Positions 1 through 6,985 of a DNA stretch of 9,314 bases are shown here, piece after piece. Position 1 is the stretch's first letter, and the number at the start of each line of letters is the position of its first letter. Position numbers and translations under genes: made by a program. Origin of the DNA: Candidatus Zixiibacteriota bacterium (lineage in GTDB: Bacteria; Zixibacteria; MSB-5A5; GN15; FEB-12); assembly GCA_030591625.1 (NCBI GenBank), contig JAUVAR010000086.1, positions 1 through 9,314 on the forward strand, in the 5' to 3' direction. The notes under the pieces were generated by a model, which saw only the letters and a list, made by a program, of their open reading frames with translations, was not told the DNA's origin and ran no database searches.

Positions 1-502
1 AGTCACTATCGTGCCATAGAAAGGAAATAGGTCTGTAATGCATGAATTGATTTCTGAGTTCCTTGAGGTTGCCCAACTGAACTACTGTTTCATCAGAAAT
101 CTTTAGACACTTGTATAGAGCTGCACTATGACCAGGCCACTGCCCTTTACGCGCCTTATCAAGAACTTTACCAAACGAATCGAGTTTCGCTTTTTGGGAC
201 CAAAGAAACTCCGAATACCATCTACTCAACTCATCCCACTCCTGATCGCGTTCACCTTCTAACTCAATGTATCGTTTGAGCTTCTTTTTTTCTTCTTTGT
301 TGGGAGTAGAAAATGAGGTCACATACTCATAGTTTGAACTTACGATACGATGTACTAGCAAACCGTAAACAGCTTGAAACATGCAAATAACAGCCCATTT
401 GAGGGCCATCTTGTCATGGCTGTCTTTCAAGTACGTAATGCACTTTTCAAGAAAATCGACTGCATTAATTTTCACGTCATTTTCGAAGAAACCGTCAGAC
501 AT
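1..502 (-). CDS. HEPN-like domain protein, 3' end cut off by the window edge
   Basis: The frame starts at an ATG (502-500) and stays open for 167 codons to the left edge, so the C-terminus is missing. An open frame this long in AT-leaning DNA is unlikely by chance. The predicted protein is helical. Residues 14-52 form an amphipathic stretch (ALKWAVICMFQAVYGLLVH) of the kind seen in HEPN four-helix bundles. Residues 69-95 are very rich in Lys and Glu. Near the visible end lies LRNQFMHYRP, in which R150 and H155 make an R-x4-H motif with Asn after the Arg, the signature of HEPN ribonucleases. Upstream of the ATG there is only a weak GAG. The gene sits 41 nt after the biotin carrier gene on the same strand, with no terminator seen between them, so read-through from the operon is possible. 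HEPN families include toxins, abortive-infection proteins and other RNases, but also inactive members. The family assignment rests on the motif and the helix pattern only; the subfamily and role are unknown. Confidence 0.7.
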   Translation of the reverse strand, partial: MSDGFFENDVKINAVDFLEKCITYLKDSHDKMALKWAVICMFQAVYGLLVHRIVSSNYEYVTSFSTPNKEEKKKLKRYIELEGERDQEWDELSRWYSEFLWSQKAKLDSFGKVLDKARKGQWPGHSAALYKCLKISDETVVQLGNLKELRNQFMHYRPISFLWHDSD

Positions 503-543
503 TATTTTTCTCGAGTTTCAATAACATTACAGTTCTCAACACC

Positions 544-1047
544 CTACTCCTCTTTAGTCTCCAACTCCAACTCGATTATTGGTGTCTCGGTGTCAACCTG
601 ATCGCCCGCCGCAAAGTTAATCGCCTTAACTTTACCCTTCGCTTTCGAATTAACCTGGTTTTCCATCTTCATCGCTTCAACAATAACAAGTGGGGTTTTG
701 ACATCAACTTCCTGACCAACTTCAACCAGCAGTTTTACAATCTTGCCGGGCATCGGCGCATAGACTTTGTCCTTCTCGCCATGATCCCCCGCGCCTGCTC
801 CAAACCCGCTTTCATCAGGTTCCGAAAGTTCAAGCTGCACAGAATCGACATCGATATGCCACACACCCTGCGAACGAACCGCCGCGACGATCTTTTGTGG
901 TCCATTGTCAACGATTGCGAATAGATTATTTCCGAGTGGACGGACATTTATAGTTGAATCACCAACCGTTACAGAATAACTATCGCCATTCTTCTCCGAT
1001 GACATCTCAATAAGTTCACCATCATGGTAGAATTCAGTTTTATTCAT
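544..1047 (-). CDS. biotin carrier protein of an acyl-CoA carboxylase (separate C-terminal part of an alpha subunit)
   Basis: A 167-residue acidic protein that would carry covalently bound biotin between the biotin carboxylase and the carboxyltransferase. Residues 95-162 are a biotinyl domain: APMPGKI at 97-103 and EAMKMEN at 124-130, with Lys127 as the biotinylation site. Residues 1-76 are beta-rich with no low-complexity linker and resemble the BT (linker) domain of methylcrotonyl- and propionyl-CoA carboxylase alpha subunits, which joins alpha to beta. A Gly/Ala-rich hinge (81-88) separates the two. The ATG overlaps the last 8 nt of the biotin carboxylase gene (ATGAATAA) and has its own AGGAG 9 nt upstream, which suggests translational coupling. 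With the 505-residue biotin carboxylase it adds up to about 670 residues, close to a fused MCC alpha subunit. It could also serve a different acyl-CoA carboxylase, but its position argues for the neighbouring one. Confidence 0.93.
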   Translation of the reverse strand: MNKTEFYHDGELIEMSSEKNGDSYSVTVGDSTINVRPLGNNLFAIVDNGPQKIVAAVRSQGVWHIDVDSVQLELSEPDESGFGAGAGDHGEKDKVYAPMPGKIVKLLVEVGQEVDVKTPLVIVEAMKMENQVNSKAKGKVKAINFAAGDQVDTETPIIELELETKEE

Positions 1048-2557
1048 TGATCGACGCTCCTATTTCAAAGCGACCGATCATCTCCCAGACCGAAGGCATT
1101 TTCGCCACACTCTTTCCACCGGTTGTAAACGAACCGGAAGTTTCATCTGCAACTGCTGCAACAGCGGCTGCGATATTGATTACTTCATCGTTCAGATCAT
1201 TTCGATCGGACATGTTCTGTTCAATGAAATTCGTGTATGTCCGACCTGCTTTGAATTCGGCGTGAAGCATACATTCGATCATGAACCGCTTCGATGTTTT
1301 CACACCAAGTATTTTATAATTATTGAGGGCATCAATCATTTTGACAATAGCACTATCCCGATCCGGGGCATGAACAATCAGCTTCGCCATAATCGGATCA
1401 TAATCGATTGTTACTTCAGAGCCAGCAATCACACCCGAGTCAACTCTGACACCCGGTCCAACAGGTTCGGAGTAATGCAAAATCTTGCCCGTTGACGGCA
1501 TAAAATTATTCTCGCCATCCTCGGCATATATACGACACTCGATAGCATGACCGCGTTGAGTAAGATTGTACATATAATCCGGTAGTTTGAAACCGGCAGC
1601 AACACGAATCTGTTCAACCACAAGATCAACGCCGGTTACCATTTCTGTAATCGGATGTTCCACCTGAATGCGTGTATTCATTTCGAGGAAATAAAAGCCA
1701 CCACTTTCATCAACTAAGAATTCAACGGTGCCCGCCGAATCGTAATCGGCAGCTTTCGAAACTAATACCGCAGCGTTGCCCATGCAGGTACGAAGGTCAT
1801 CATCAAGCGCAACCGAAGGTGTCTCTTCGATAATTTTCTGATGCCTGCGTTGTATTGAACATTCCCGTTCGAACAGATGCACACAGTTGCCATGTTTGTC
1901 AGCGAGTATTTGAAATTCAACATGACGCGGATTAGTGATATACTTTTCAAGATAAACTGTATCATCACCAAAGGCGTTCTTTGCTTCACGCTGGGCTGCT
2001 TCAAGAGCTGTCTGTAATTCGTCCGGTGCATGAACCACCCGCATCCCTTTACCACCACCACCGGCAGCAGCTTTTATAAGAACCGGGTAGCCAGCTTCGA
2101 CGGCAGCTTTTGCAAATACATTTATATCTGTCTCTGCCGTTTTCATACCGGGGATAAGAGGCACGCCAACATCGACCATTTTGACACGTGAGGCAACTTT
2201 GTTACCCATCAGTTCTATCGCTTCAGGCGAAGGCCCAATAAACGCTATCCCTTCCTTCTTGCACCTTCGTGCAAAATCTGCATTCTCGGCAAGGAAACCA
2301 TACCCGGGATGAATCGCATCAGCGCCACACTCTTTGGCAGCATCAATAATTTTGTCAACATCGAGATAAGATTCATTGGGAGGTGGAGGACCAAGCAGAA
2401 CCGACTCATCGGCTACAAGTCTATGCTTTGCGTTCACATCTGCTTCGGAATATACAGCGACTGTAGCAATGCCAAGCGTGCGACAGGCGTTGATTATTCG
2501 AACGGCGATCTCTGATCTATTTGCGATCAATATTTTCTTGAATAACTTATTTGCCAT
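1040..2557 (-). CDS. biotin carboxylase subunit of an acyl-CoA carboxylase (MCC alpha N-terminal part)
   Basis: ATP-dependent carboxylation of biotin with bicarbonate. The 505 residues show the N-terminal domain (KILIANRSEIAVRI at 8-21, HPGYGFLAEN at 83-92), an ATP-grasp domain with the glycine loop GGGGKG (166-171), ERECSIQRRHQK (230-241) and EMNTRIQVEHP (292-302), and the C-terminal domain with ECRIYAED (340-347). By alignment with E. coli AccC, the expected active-site residues are present: K120, K162, K241, E279, E292, N294, R296, E300 and R342. A tail of about 60 residues (447-505), ending in a VWEMIGRFEIG stretch, looks like the start of the linker region of fused alpha subunits. The start was chosen at 2557: GGGGAG lies 5 nt upstream, and the protein then begins MANKLFKK. 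An in-frame ATG at 2560 and another at 2581 would add 1 or 8 unconserved residues. The first base of the gene overlaps the hydratase stop codon (TGATG). Confidence 0.95.
   Translation of the reverse strand: MANKLFKKILIANRSEIAVRIINACRTLGIATVAVYSEADVNAKHRLVADESVLLGPPPPNESYLDVDKIIDAAKECGADAIHPGYGFLAENADFARRCKKEGIAFIGPSPEAIELMGNKVASRVKMVDVGVPLIPGMKTAETDINVFAKAAVEAGYPVLIKAAAGGGGKGMRVVHAPDELQTALEAAQREAKNAFGDDTVYLEKYITNPRHVEFQILADKHGNCVHLFERECSIQRRHQKIIEETPSVALDDDLRTCMGNAAVLVSKAADYDSAGTVEFLVDESGGFYFLEMNTRIQVEHPITEMVTGVDLVVEQIRVAAGFKLPDYMYNLTQRGHAIECRIYAEDGENNFMPSTGKILHYSEPVGPGVRVDSGVIAGSEVTIDYDPIMAKLIVHAPDRDSAIVKMIDALNNYKILGVKTSKRFMIECMLHAEFKAGRTYTNFIEQNMSDRNDLNDEVINIAAAVAAVADETSGSFTTGGKSVAKMPSVWEMIGRFEIGASINE
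1057..1061 (-). promoter_or_regulatory. ribosome binding site of the biotin carrier gene inside the biotin carboxylase gene
   Basis: AGGAG, 9 nt before the ATG at 1047. Its presence shows that the carrier is translated from its own start and is not the product of a frameshifted alpha subunit. In the carrier's frame a TAG lies five codons before the ATG. Confidence 0.65.
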
Positions 2558-3351
2558 CATTTCTCCCCGTCCGTAACCCATGACGGTTTCCGTTTGTTAA
2601 GGAATGCATCCATTCCTTCCTGACCTTCGTCAGATACTCGCAGACGTGCAATCATCTCGGCAGTATATGGCTTGAACTGTTCGGGTGGCATAGCAGGTAC
2701 TTCACTAACTAATTTCTTGGCCATCGCAACAGCTTCAGGTCCCGATGACAGAATTGATTTGACCAGCGCATCAACTTCAGTGTCGAGCATATCATCTGGT
2801 ACAACCCTGTTCACCAATCCGACTTCGTGTGCACGGTCAGCTATCATTCGTTCTCCGGTAATAAACAGTTCGCGCGCTTTCCCCTCGCCCATTTTGCGAA
2901 TCACATACGGTCCAATACAGGCAGGGACAACACCAATCTTAACTTCTGAGAATGAAAACTTTGCAGACTCAGCCGCTACAGCGATATCGCATAGGGCAAC
3001 AAAGCCTGTTCCACCACCAATAGCGGCACCATTGATGCGACCAATAATCGGAAGCTTGAACGTGTATAACTGATAGAACAAATCGGCAAGAGCGTTTGAC
3101 TCGGCAAGGTTTTCATCGATTGATTGTTTGACAACTTCGCGCATCCAATTCAGATCGGCTCCGGCACAAAATGATTTACCTTCACCGGTTAGAACTATTA
3201 CACGCAGTTCGTTATCGTTCGCCAATTCACCAAACAATGCAGCCATCTCGGTAATAACTGTCGAGTTAAATGCGTTGTGAATCTCCGGACGGTTGAATGT
3301 CACTCGTCCAACTGCACCGTCTTTAATATATTTTAACGTACTATATGTCAT
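2557..3351 (-). CDS. liuC: enoyl-CoA hydratase/isomerase family protein, probably 3-methylglutaconyl-CoA hydratase
   Basis: A 264-residue crotonase-fold enzyme, the usual length for the family. GKSFCAGADLNWM (58-70) is the characteristic first oxyanion-hole segment of methylglutaconyl-CoA hydratases (AUH/LiuC). The second is NGAAIGGGTG (107-116). Glu136 (in SFSEVKIG) and Glu161 (in ARELFITGE) occupy the positions of the two catalytic glutamates of enoyl-CoA hydratase. Expected reaction: 3-methylglutaconyl-CoA + H2O to 3-hydroxy-3-methylglutaryl-CoA. It lies between the carboxyltransferase and the biotin carboxylase, the same place liuC has between liuB and liuD, which supports the call. Upstream are 60 nt without a gene containing a small hairpin. 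A purine stretch GAGAAGAG lies 8 nt before the ATG. If the carboxylase acts on geranyl-CoA instead, this enzyme would act on the isohexenylglutaconyl-CoA analogue. Confidence 0.88.
   Translation of the reverse strand: MTYSTLKYIKDGAVGRVTFNRPEIHNAFNSTVITEMAALFGELANDNELRVIVLTGEGKSFCAGADLNWMREVVKQSIDENLAESNALADLFYQLYTFKLPIIGRINGAAIGGGTGFVALCDIAVAAESAKFSFSEVKIGVVPACIGPYVIRKMGEGKARELFITGERMIADRAHEVGLVNRVVPDDMLDTEVDALVKSILSSGPEAVAMAKKLVSEVPAMPPEQFKPYTAEMIARLRVSDEGQEGMDAFLNKRKPSWVTDGEK
2563..2568 (-). promoter_or_regulatory. ribosome binding site of the biotin carboxylase gene
   Basis: GGGGAG inside the last codons of the hydratase gene, 5 nt before the ATG at 2557 and only 2 nt before the ATG at 2560. 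It therefore favours 2557, or at least rules against the ATG at 2581 upstream of it. Confidence 0.65.
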
Positions 3352-3394
3352 TTATAAAACTCTTCTCGTTCTATTTACCTTTTGAATACTTTAT

Positions 3395-3413
3395 AAAAGG
3401 CACGTTGTGCCCT
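3395..3413 (-). terminator. weak terminator-like hairpin between carboxyltransferase and hydratase genes
   Basis: On the minus strand the hairpin AGGGCAC-AAC-GTGCCTT begins within the carboxyltransferase TAG stop codon. It has five Watson-Crick pairs plus a G-U and an A-U pair, a 3-nt loop and a short TTTT at 3398-3395. The stem is short and the U tract poor, so at most it would reduce read-through. The CCTTTT at 3400-3395 could instead pair with AAAAGG at 3383-3378, an alternative fold. It may simply be a short dispersed palindrome. Confidence 0.3.
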
Positions 3414-5019
3414 ACATGCGGAATACGCCGTATTTTTGGTCTGGAATCGGTGCATTGAGTGACATTGAAATTGACATTGCCAACACCCGTCGTGTTTCGG
3501 CAAACCCGATCATGCCATCATCCCAAAGACGGGCACCAGAATAATAAGGCGAGCCTTCATGTTCATATTTTTCAAGTATCGGACGACGAATCTCATCCAT
3601 TTCAGCAGGCGTTAGTGTTTTACCTTCTCGCTTGAGCTGTTCTACTTTCACTTGTACAAGAACATCCGATGCCTGCTCACCACCCATGACACTAATTCGT
3701 GAGTTTGGCCACATCAACATTAGACGTGGAAAATATGCACGTCCGCACATCGCATAGTTTCCGGCACCATGCGAACCACCAACAACGAGTGTAAATTTCG
3801 GTACCTGTGCGTTTGCTACGGCATGAACCATCTTGGCGCCATCACGTGCGATCCCACCAGCTTCGTACTGACGACCTACAATGAAGCCGGTGATATTCTG
3901 GAGGAAAATAAGCGGTATTTTTCTCTGTGTACATAGCTCGACAAAGTGGGCACCCTTCTGGGCCGACTCGCCAAAGAGAATACCGTTGTTGCCAATGATT
4001 CCAACCTGATATCCCATGATCCGTGCAAACCCAGTCACAAGCGTTGTTGCATAAAGCTCTTTGAATTCGTGAAACTTTGAACCATCAACAATTCGTGCTA
4101 TCACCTCACGAATGTCGTACGGTTTACGAGTATCATGCGACACAACACCATAAAGCTCCTCGGGATCATAGTACGGTTCTTCCGGTTCAATCCGATTTAA
4201 TTCATAAGGTTTATCTAAATGAAGATTCTCTACAATATTACGAGCCATTTGTAAGGCATGTTCATCGTTCTGCGCATAATGATCGGCCACACCCGATGTA
4301 CGACAATGCACATCGGCCCCTCCTAAATCTTCAGCCGACACAACTTCACCAGTTGCAGCTTTTACAAGTGGTGGTCCACCTATGAAAATCGTTCCCTGCT
4401 TACGCACGATTACAGTTTCGTCAGACATCGCTGGTAGATACGCTCCACCAGCTGTACATGAACCCATGACGACTGATATCTGCGCTAATCCTTTGGCTGA
4501 CATCTGGGCTTGATTATAAAATATTCGCCCGAAGTGATCTTTGTCGGGAAAGACACCATCCTGTAATGGCAAAAACACACCACCCGAATCAACAAGACAA
4601 ACCGAAGGTAAGTGATTCGATTCGGCAATCTCCTGGGCACGGACATGTTTGCGGATAGTCATCGGATAGTATGTCCCACCCTTGACTGTCGCATCGTTTG
4701 CCACAACCATTACTTCCTTGCCGTGTATCGTTCCGATACCTGTAATAATTCCGGCCGATGGTGCATCATTATTGTACATATCATGCGCGGCCATCGAAGA
4801 AAGCTCAAGGAACGGGCTGTTCTTGTCTAAAAGTTTGGCTACACGATCACGGGGAAGCAATTTCCCTCGGTCGGTGTGTCGTGTGCGTGCTTTTTCGGTC
4901 CCGCCAAGTTTTACTTTATCGAGTCGTTCACGGAAGTCAGAATGCAGAGCACGGTTTTTTTCTTCGTTCTCACGGAACTGTTCGGTCTTGGTGTCGATCT
5001 TAGATTCGATGCGAAACAT
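3412..5019 (-). CDS. liuB: acyl-CoA carboxylase carboxyltransferase (beta) subunit, 3-methylcrotonyl-CoA carboxylase type
   Basis: Transfers CO2 from carboxybiotin to the gamma carbon of a branched enoyl-CoA, normally 3-methylcrotonyl-CoA to 3-methylglutaconyl-CoA in leucine breakdown. The 535 residues form two crotonase-like lobes (about 1-290 and 291-535). Lobe 1 has CLVDSGGVFLPLQDGVFPDK (141-160) and MGSCTAGGAYLPAMSDE (185-201). Lobe 2 has NNGILFGESAQKGAHFVEL (344-362), LQNITGFIVG (373-382) and GGSHGAGNYAMCGRAYFPR (414-432). The ending, GSPYYSGARLWDDG (489-502) through NAPI to YGVFRM, is typical of MCC beta and distinguishes it from the propionyl-CoA and acetyl-CoA types. The start is supported by AGGTGG 5 nt upstream, and it follows the AtuA-like gene by 14 nt. 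Geranyl-CoA carboxylase beta (AtuC) is the main alternative: the AtuA-like neighbour favours it and the LiuC-type hydratase favours MCC. I cannot settle the substrate by eye. Confidence 0.93.
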   Translation of the reverse strand: MFRIESKIDTKTEQFRENEEKNRALHSDFRERLDKVKLGGTEKARTRHTDRGKLLPRDRVAKLLDKNSPFLELSSMAAHDMYNNDAPSAGIITGIGTIHGKEVMVVANDATVKGGTYYPMTIRKHVRAQEIAESNHLPSVCLVDSGGVFLPLQDGVFPDKDHFGRIFYNQAQMSAKGLAQISVVMGSCTAGGAYLPAMSDETVIVRKQGTIFIGGPPLVKAATGEVVSAEDLGGADVHCRTSGVADHYAQNDEHALQMARNIVENLHLDKPYELNRIEPEEPYYDPEELYGVVSHDTRKPYDIREVIARIVDGSKFHEFKELYATTLVTGFARIMGYQVGIIGNNGILFGESAQKGAHFVELCTQRKIPLIFLQNITGFIVGRQYEAGGIARDGAKMVHAVANAQVPKFTLVVGGSHGAGNYAMCGRAYFPRLMLMWPNSRISVMGGEQASDVLVQVKVEQLKREGKTLTPAEMDEIRRPILEKYEHEGSPYYSGARLWDDGMIGFAETRRVLAMSISMSLNAPIPDQKYGVFRM

Positions 5020-5033
5020 CTATCCCACCTGTC

Positions 5034-6824
5034 TTATTTATTTAGCAACGACACAGGTATCTTCACCTGCATTTGCAGAAGTGCCTGTGCGAGTGTTTTT
5101 CCCTGCGGGTCAATCATCAATGAACTTGTCCCGCCACCATCGAGTGTTTCTTCAAGCAAGAAATTAAGCGCATGAAGATTGTCGAGTTCATACCTGATTA
5201 CTTTTCCAAAGGTTGTTCCTTTGAAGAATTTCTTTACTACATCCGACGTTAAATTCTCAACTATCCATTCATACACCTTCGGTGAACGAGCGAGCACACC
5301 AATGTTACAGGTGTCACCCTTATCGCCTGAGCGAGCGTAACAAATTTCTGAGAGTCTAACCTGTTTGACACGTCCGGCAGCTTTCTTAAGTTTCTTTCGT
5401 GCTCCCTTATCGTTGGGAAGCTCAAGAGTTGTCGCCTGGACACGAATCGGGAATTGAATTTCAAAGAACTCTTCTTCTCCGATTGTGTTGATCGTCAGAA
5501 CTTTTGCAGTCACCCGACTGCGATGAATCAAGGCCGGCCAATATGCAACAACCTGTTTTGGTTTGGGACGTCCCTGCCCGGTTACAGCCATGCCGGCCGG
5601 ACCGGAGAGAATAAGCGTGGAAAGTGCTTTTCCAAAATCGCGAACTTTTCCAAAATCCTGATCACGAACCCCAAAGCGGAGTAATATTTCATTTGATTCG
5701 GCCCCTCTTAGTTCATCGGGCCAGATTGAACCAGAACCGATTTTCTCGGTCCGCTTTGATTCATATTTGTGCTTCAATTTATTCCAAAGGATATCTGCAA
5801 TTATGTCAGCTTTCTTATCGGTTTCCGGGCCCGAGACAAGAACTTCACCCGATGATTTCCAACCATCTTCGTAGGCCATCGACACTTTGAGATAATCCGG
5901 TTCCGGACGACCTTTAATACCACTCACTCGTACCCTATTTTTGCCTTCTACTTTTAAATGTGCCGTGTCAAACCTTGCTACTCCATCGGGAGAAATATAA
6001 TTCGAGGGGTCACCCATTTCGTAAACAAGCTGTTCTTTGACTGTTTTTTCAGAGACAAGCCCACCGGTTTTCTTATGTTTGGTTACGACAAAATCACCGG
6101 ATTTTTCCATCTCGACAATGGGGTAACCGATGTTATCAAAATCTTTTACATCCTGCCAGTCGGTAATATTTCCACCTGACACCTGACAGCCACATTCGAT
6201 CATATGTCCGGCCACAACACCCGCAGCCATTTTGTCCCAGTCATCCATTGGCCATCCAAATTCATGAATCATCGGTGCGAGAGTAAGACCTGTATCGGTC
6301 ACACGACCAGTCACGACAATTTGACAACCTGCATCGAGTGCTTTCACCACAGGTTCGGCTCCAAGATAAATATTTGCGGAAGCAATTCTTGAACGAACAG
6401 CAAAGAAATCATCACCTGTTTCCATGTTGGCAAATCGTTCACCCGCAGCGGAGAGTTCATAAAGTTGTCCGGAGATATCATCTCCGTAAACAACACCGAC
6501 TTTAACATTAAGCTTTTTCTTTTTGGCCATCTCGACAATTTTGCGCGCCATACCAATAGGATTGATTCCGCCGGCGTTTGAGATAACTCTTACATTTTTC
6601 TTGACGATCAATGGCAGGCATTCTTCGAGCTGGTGGAGAAAATCAACGGCATAACCGAGGTCGGCGTTTGCTTTTCTCTGGCGTTGCAAAATCGACATTG
6701 TGATTTCTGCAAGGAAGTCCATCGTAATGTAGTCGAGCGGCCCACCTGTTAACTGTCGTTTGAGCGCGGAGAGATCATCTCCCCAGTAACCGCCGGCATT
6801 TCCAATTCTAATCTTTTTCTTCAA
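5034..6824 (-). CDS. AtuA-like protein: DUF1446 domain plus AtuA-type C-terminal domain
   Basis: First gene of the operon, 596 residues, soluble, with no signal peptide or membrane segment. The N-terminal DUF1446 (AtuA) domain covers about residues 5-435, with GNAGGYWGDD (8-17), ISNAGGINPIGMA (81-93) and VTGRVTDTG (171-179). The C-terminal domain (about 487-590) carries ICYARSGDKGDTCNIG (494-509), the hallmark of the AtuA-like ferredoxin-fold domain. AtuA is required for citronellol/geraniol use in Pseudomonas, and homologues often sit beside methylcrotonyl- or geranyl-CoA carboxylase genes. The biochemical activity is not established to my knowledge, so none is assigned. Start: I chose TTG at 6824, giving MKKKIRIGN, because AGGAAAG lies upstream (AGGA to TTG spacing 9 nt). 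An upstream TTG at 6860 would add 12 residues without a better ribosome site and would interrupt the leader inverted repeat. No ATG is available near the conserved N-terminus. Confidence 0.88.
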   Translation of the reverse strand: MKKKIRIGNAGGYWGDDLSALKRQLTGGPLDYITMDFLAEITMSILQRQRKANADLGYAVDFLHQLEECLPLIVKKNVRVISNAGGINPIGMARKIVEMAKKKKLNVKVGVVYGDDISGQLYELSAAGERFANMETGDDFFAVRSRIASANIYLGAEPVVKALDAGCQIVVTGRVTDTGLTLAPMIHEFGWPMDDWDKMAAGVVAGHMIECGCQVSGGNITDWQDVKDFDNIGYPIVEMEKSGDFVVTKHKKTGGLVSEKTVKEQLVYEMGDPSNYISPDGVARFDTAHLKVEGKNRVRVSGIKGRPEPDYLKVSMAYEDGWKSSGEVLVSGPETDKKADIIADILWNKLKHKYESKRTEKIGSGSIWPDELRGAESNEILLRFGVRDQDFGKVRDFGKALSTLILSGPAGMAVTGQGRPKPKQVVAYWPALIHRSRVTAKVLTINTIGEEEFFEIQFPIRVQATTLELPNDKGARKKLKKAAGRVKQVRLSEICYARSGDKGDTCNIGVLARSPKVYEWIVENLTSDVVKKFFKGTTFGKVIRYELDNLHALNFLLEETLDGGGTSSLMIDPQGKTLAQALLQMQVKIPVSLLNK

Positions 6825-6830
6825 GCTGGA

Positions 6831-6837
6831 CTTTCCT
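6831..6837 (-). promoter_or_regulatory. ribosome binding site that decides the TTG start of the AtuA-like gene
   Basis: AGGAAAG on the minus strand. Its AGGA core ends 9 nt before the TTG at 6824. It lies inside the reading frame that would be used from the TTG at 6860, which argues for the shorter protein. Confidence 0.6.
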
Positions 6838-6849
6838 TTTAAGTTATTG

Positions 6850-6866
6850 AGATATAACAAATATCT
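6850..6866. promoter_or_regulatory. 17-bp inverted repeat in the operon leader
   Basis: AGATAT, 5 nt (AACAA), ATATCT: perfect 6-bp arms about 20 nt downstream of the predicted start site and outside the coding sequence when the TTG at 6824 is used. It could be a repressor site or a weak RNA hairpin. It is AT-rich, so chance is not excluded. Confidence 0.35.
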
Positions 6867-6873
6867 TCGGTCA

Positions 6874-6895
6874 ATTGTGAGCGAAGAATAACAAT
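6874..6895. promoter_or_regulatory. candidate operator across the -10 box and start site
   Basis: Inverted repeat ATTGT (6874-6878), 12 nt, ACAAT (6891-6895). It overlaps the -10 box and spans the predicted start site, where a repressor would block transcription. The arms are only 5 bp, so it could be chance. No regulator gene is in the window. Confidence 0.3.
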
Positions 6896-6921
6896 ATATG
6901 TTGATAATTCAGTATTGTAAA
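6893..6921 (-). promoter_or_regulatory. sigma70-type promoter of the carboxylase operon
   Basis: Read on the minus strand: TTTACA (6921-6916), 17 nt, TATATT (6898-6893). Each box has one mismatch to consensus and the spacing is optimal. The start site would be near 6886, giving a leader of about 60 nt before the TTG start of the AtuA-like gene. No equally good promoter was seen for the later genes, which fits one transcript for all of them. Confidence 0.7.
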
Positions 6922-6985
6922 GCGACAGGATTAGCTTCCAAAAGCGCAGCATTGCTGCTATTATACTACTCAAGCTCAGTTCAAC

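Noticed and set aside
1040..1061. Frameshift or sequencing error splitting a fused alpha subunit
   Set aside because: The second gene has its own Shine-Dalgarno and ATG, and a TAG in its frame lies just upstream. An ATGAATAA overlap is typical of coupled genes.
6872..6896. True lac operator (AATTGTGAGCG...ATAACAAT)
   Set aside because: The halves look alike, but the centre is about three bases longer than in the lac operator, so LacI-type binding is not supported. I keep only the weaker claim of an inverted repeat at the promoter.
6946..6958. GCAGC-ATT-GCTGC hairpin followed by TATTATACT upstream of the DUF523-DUF1722 gene, as terminator or promoter
   Set aside because: The 5-bp stem has no T tract, and the possible -10 (TATTAT or TATACT) has no acceptable -35 at 16-18 nt. 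Too weak to list.
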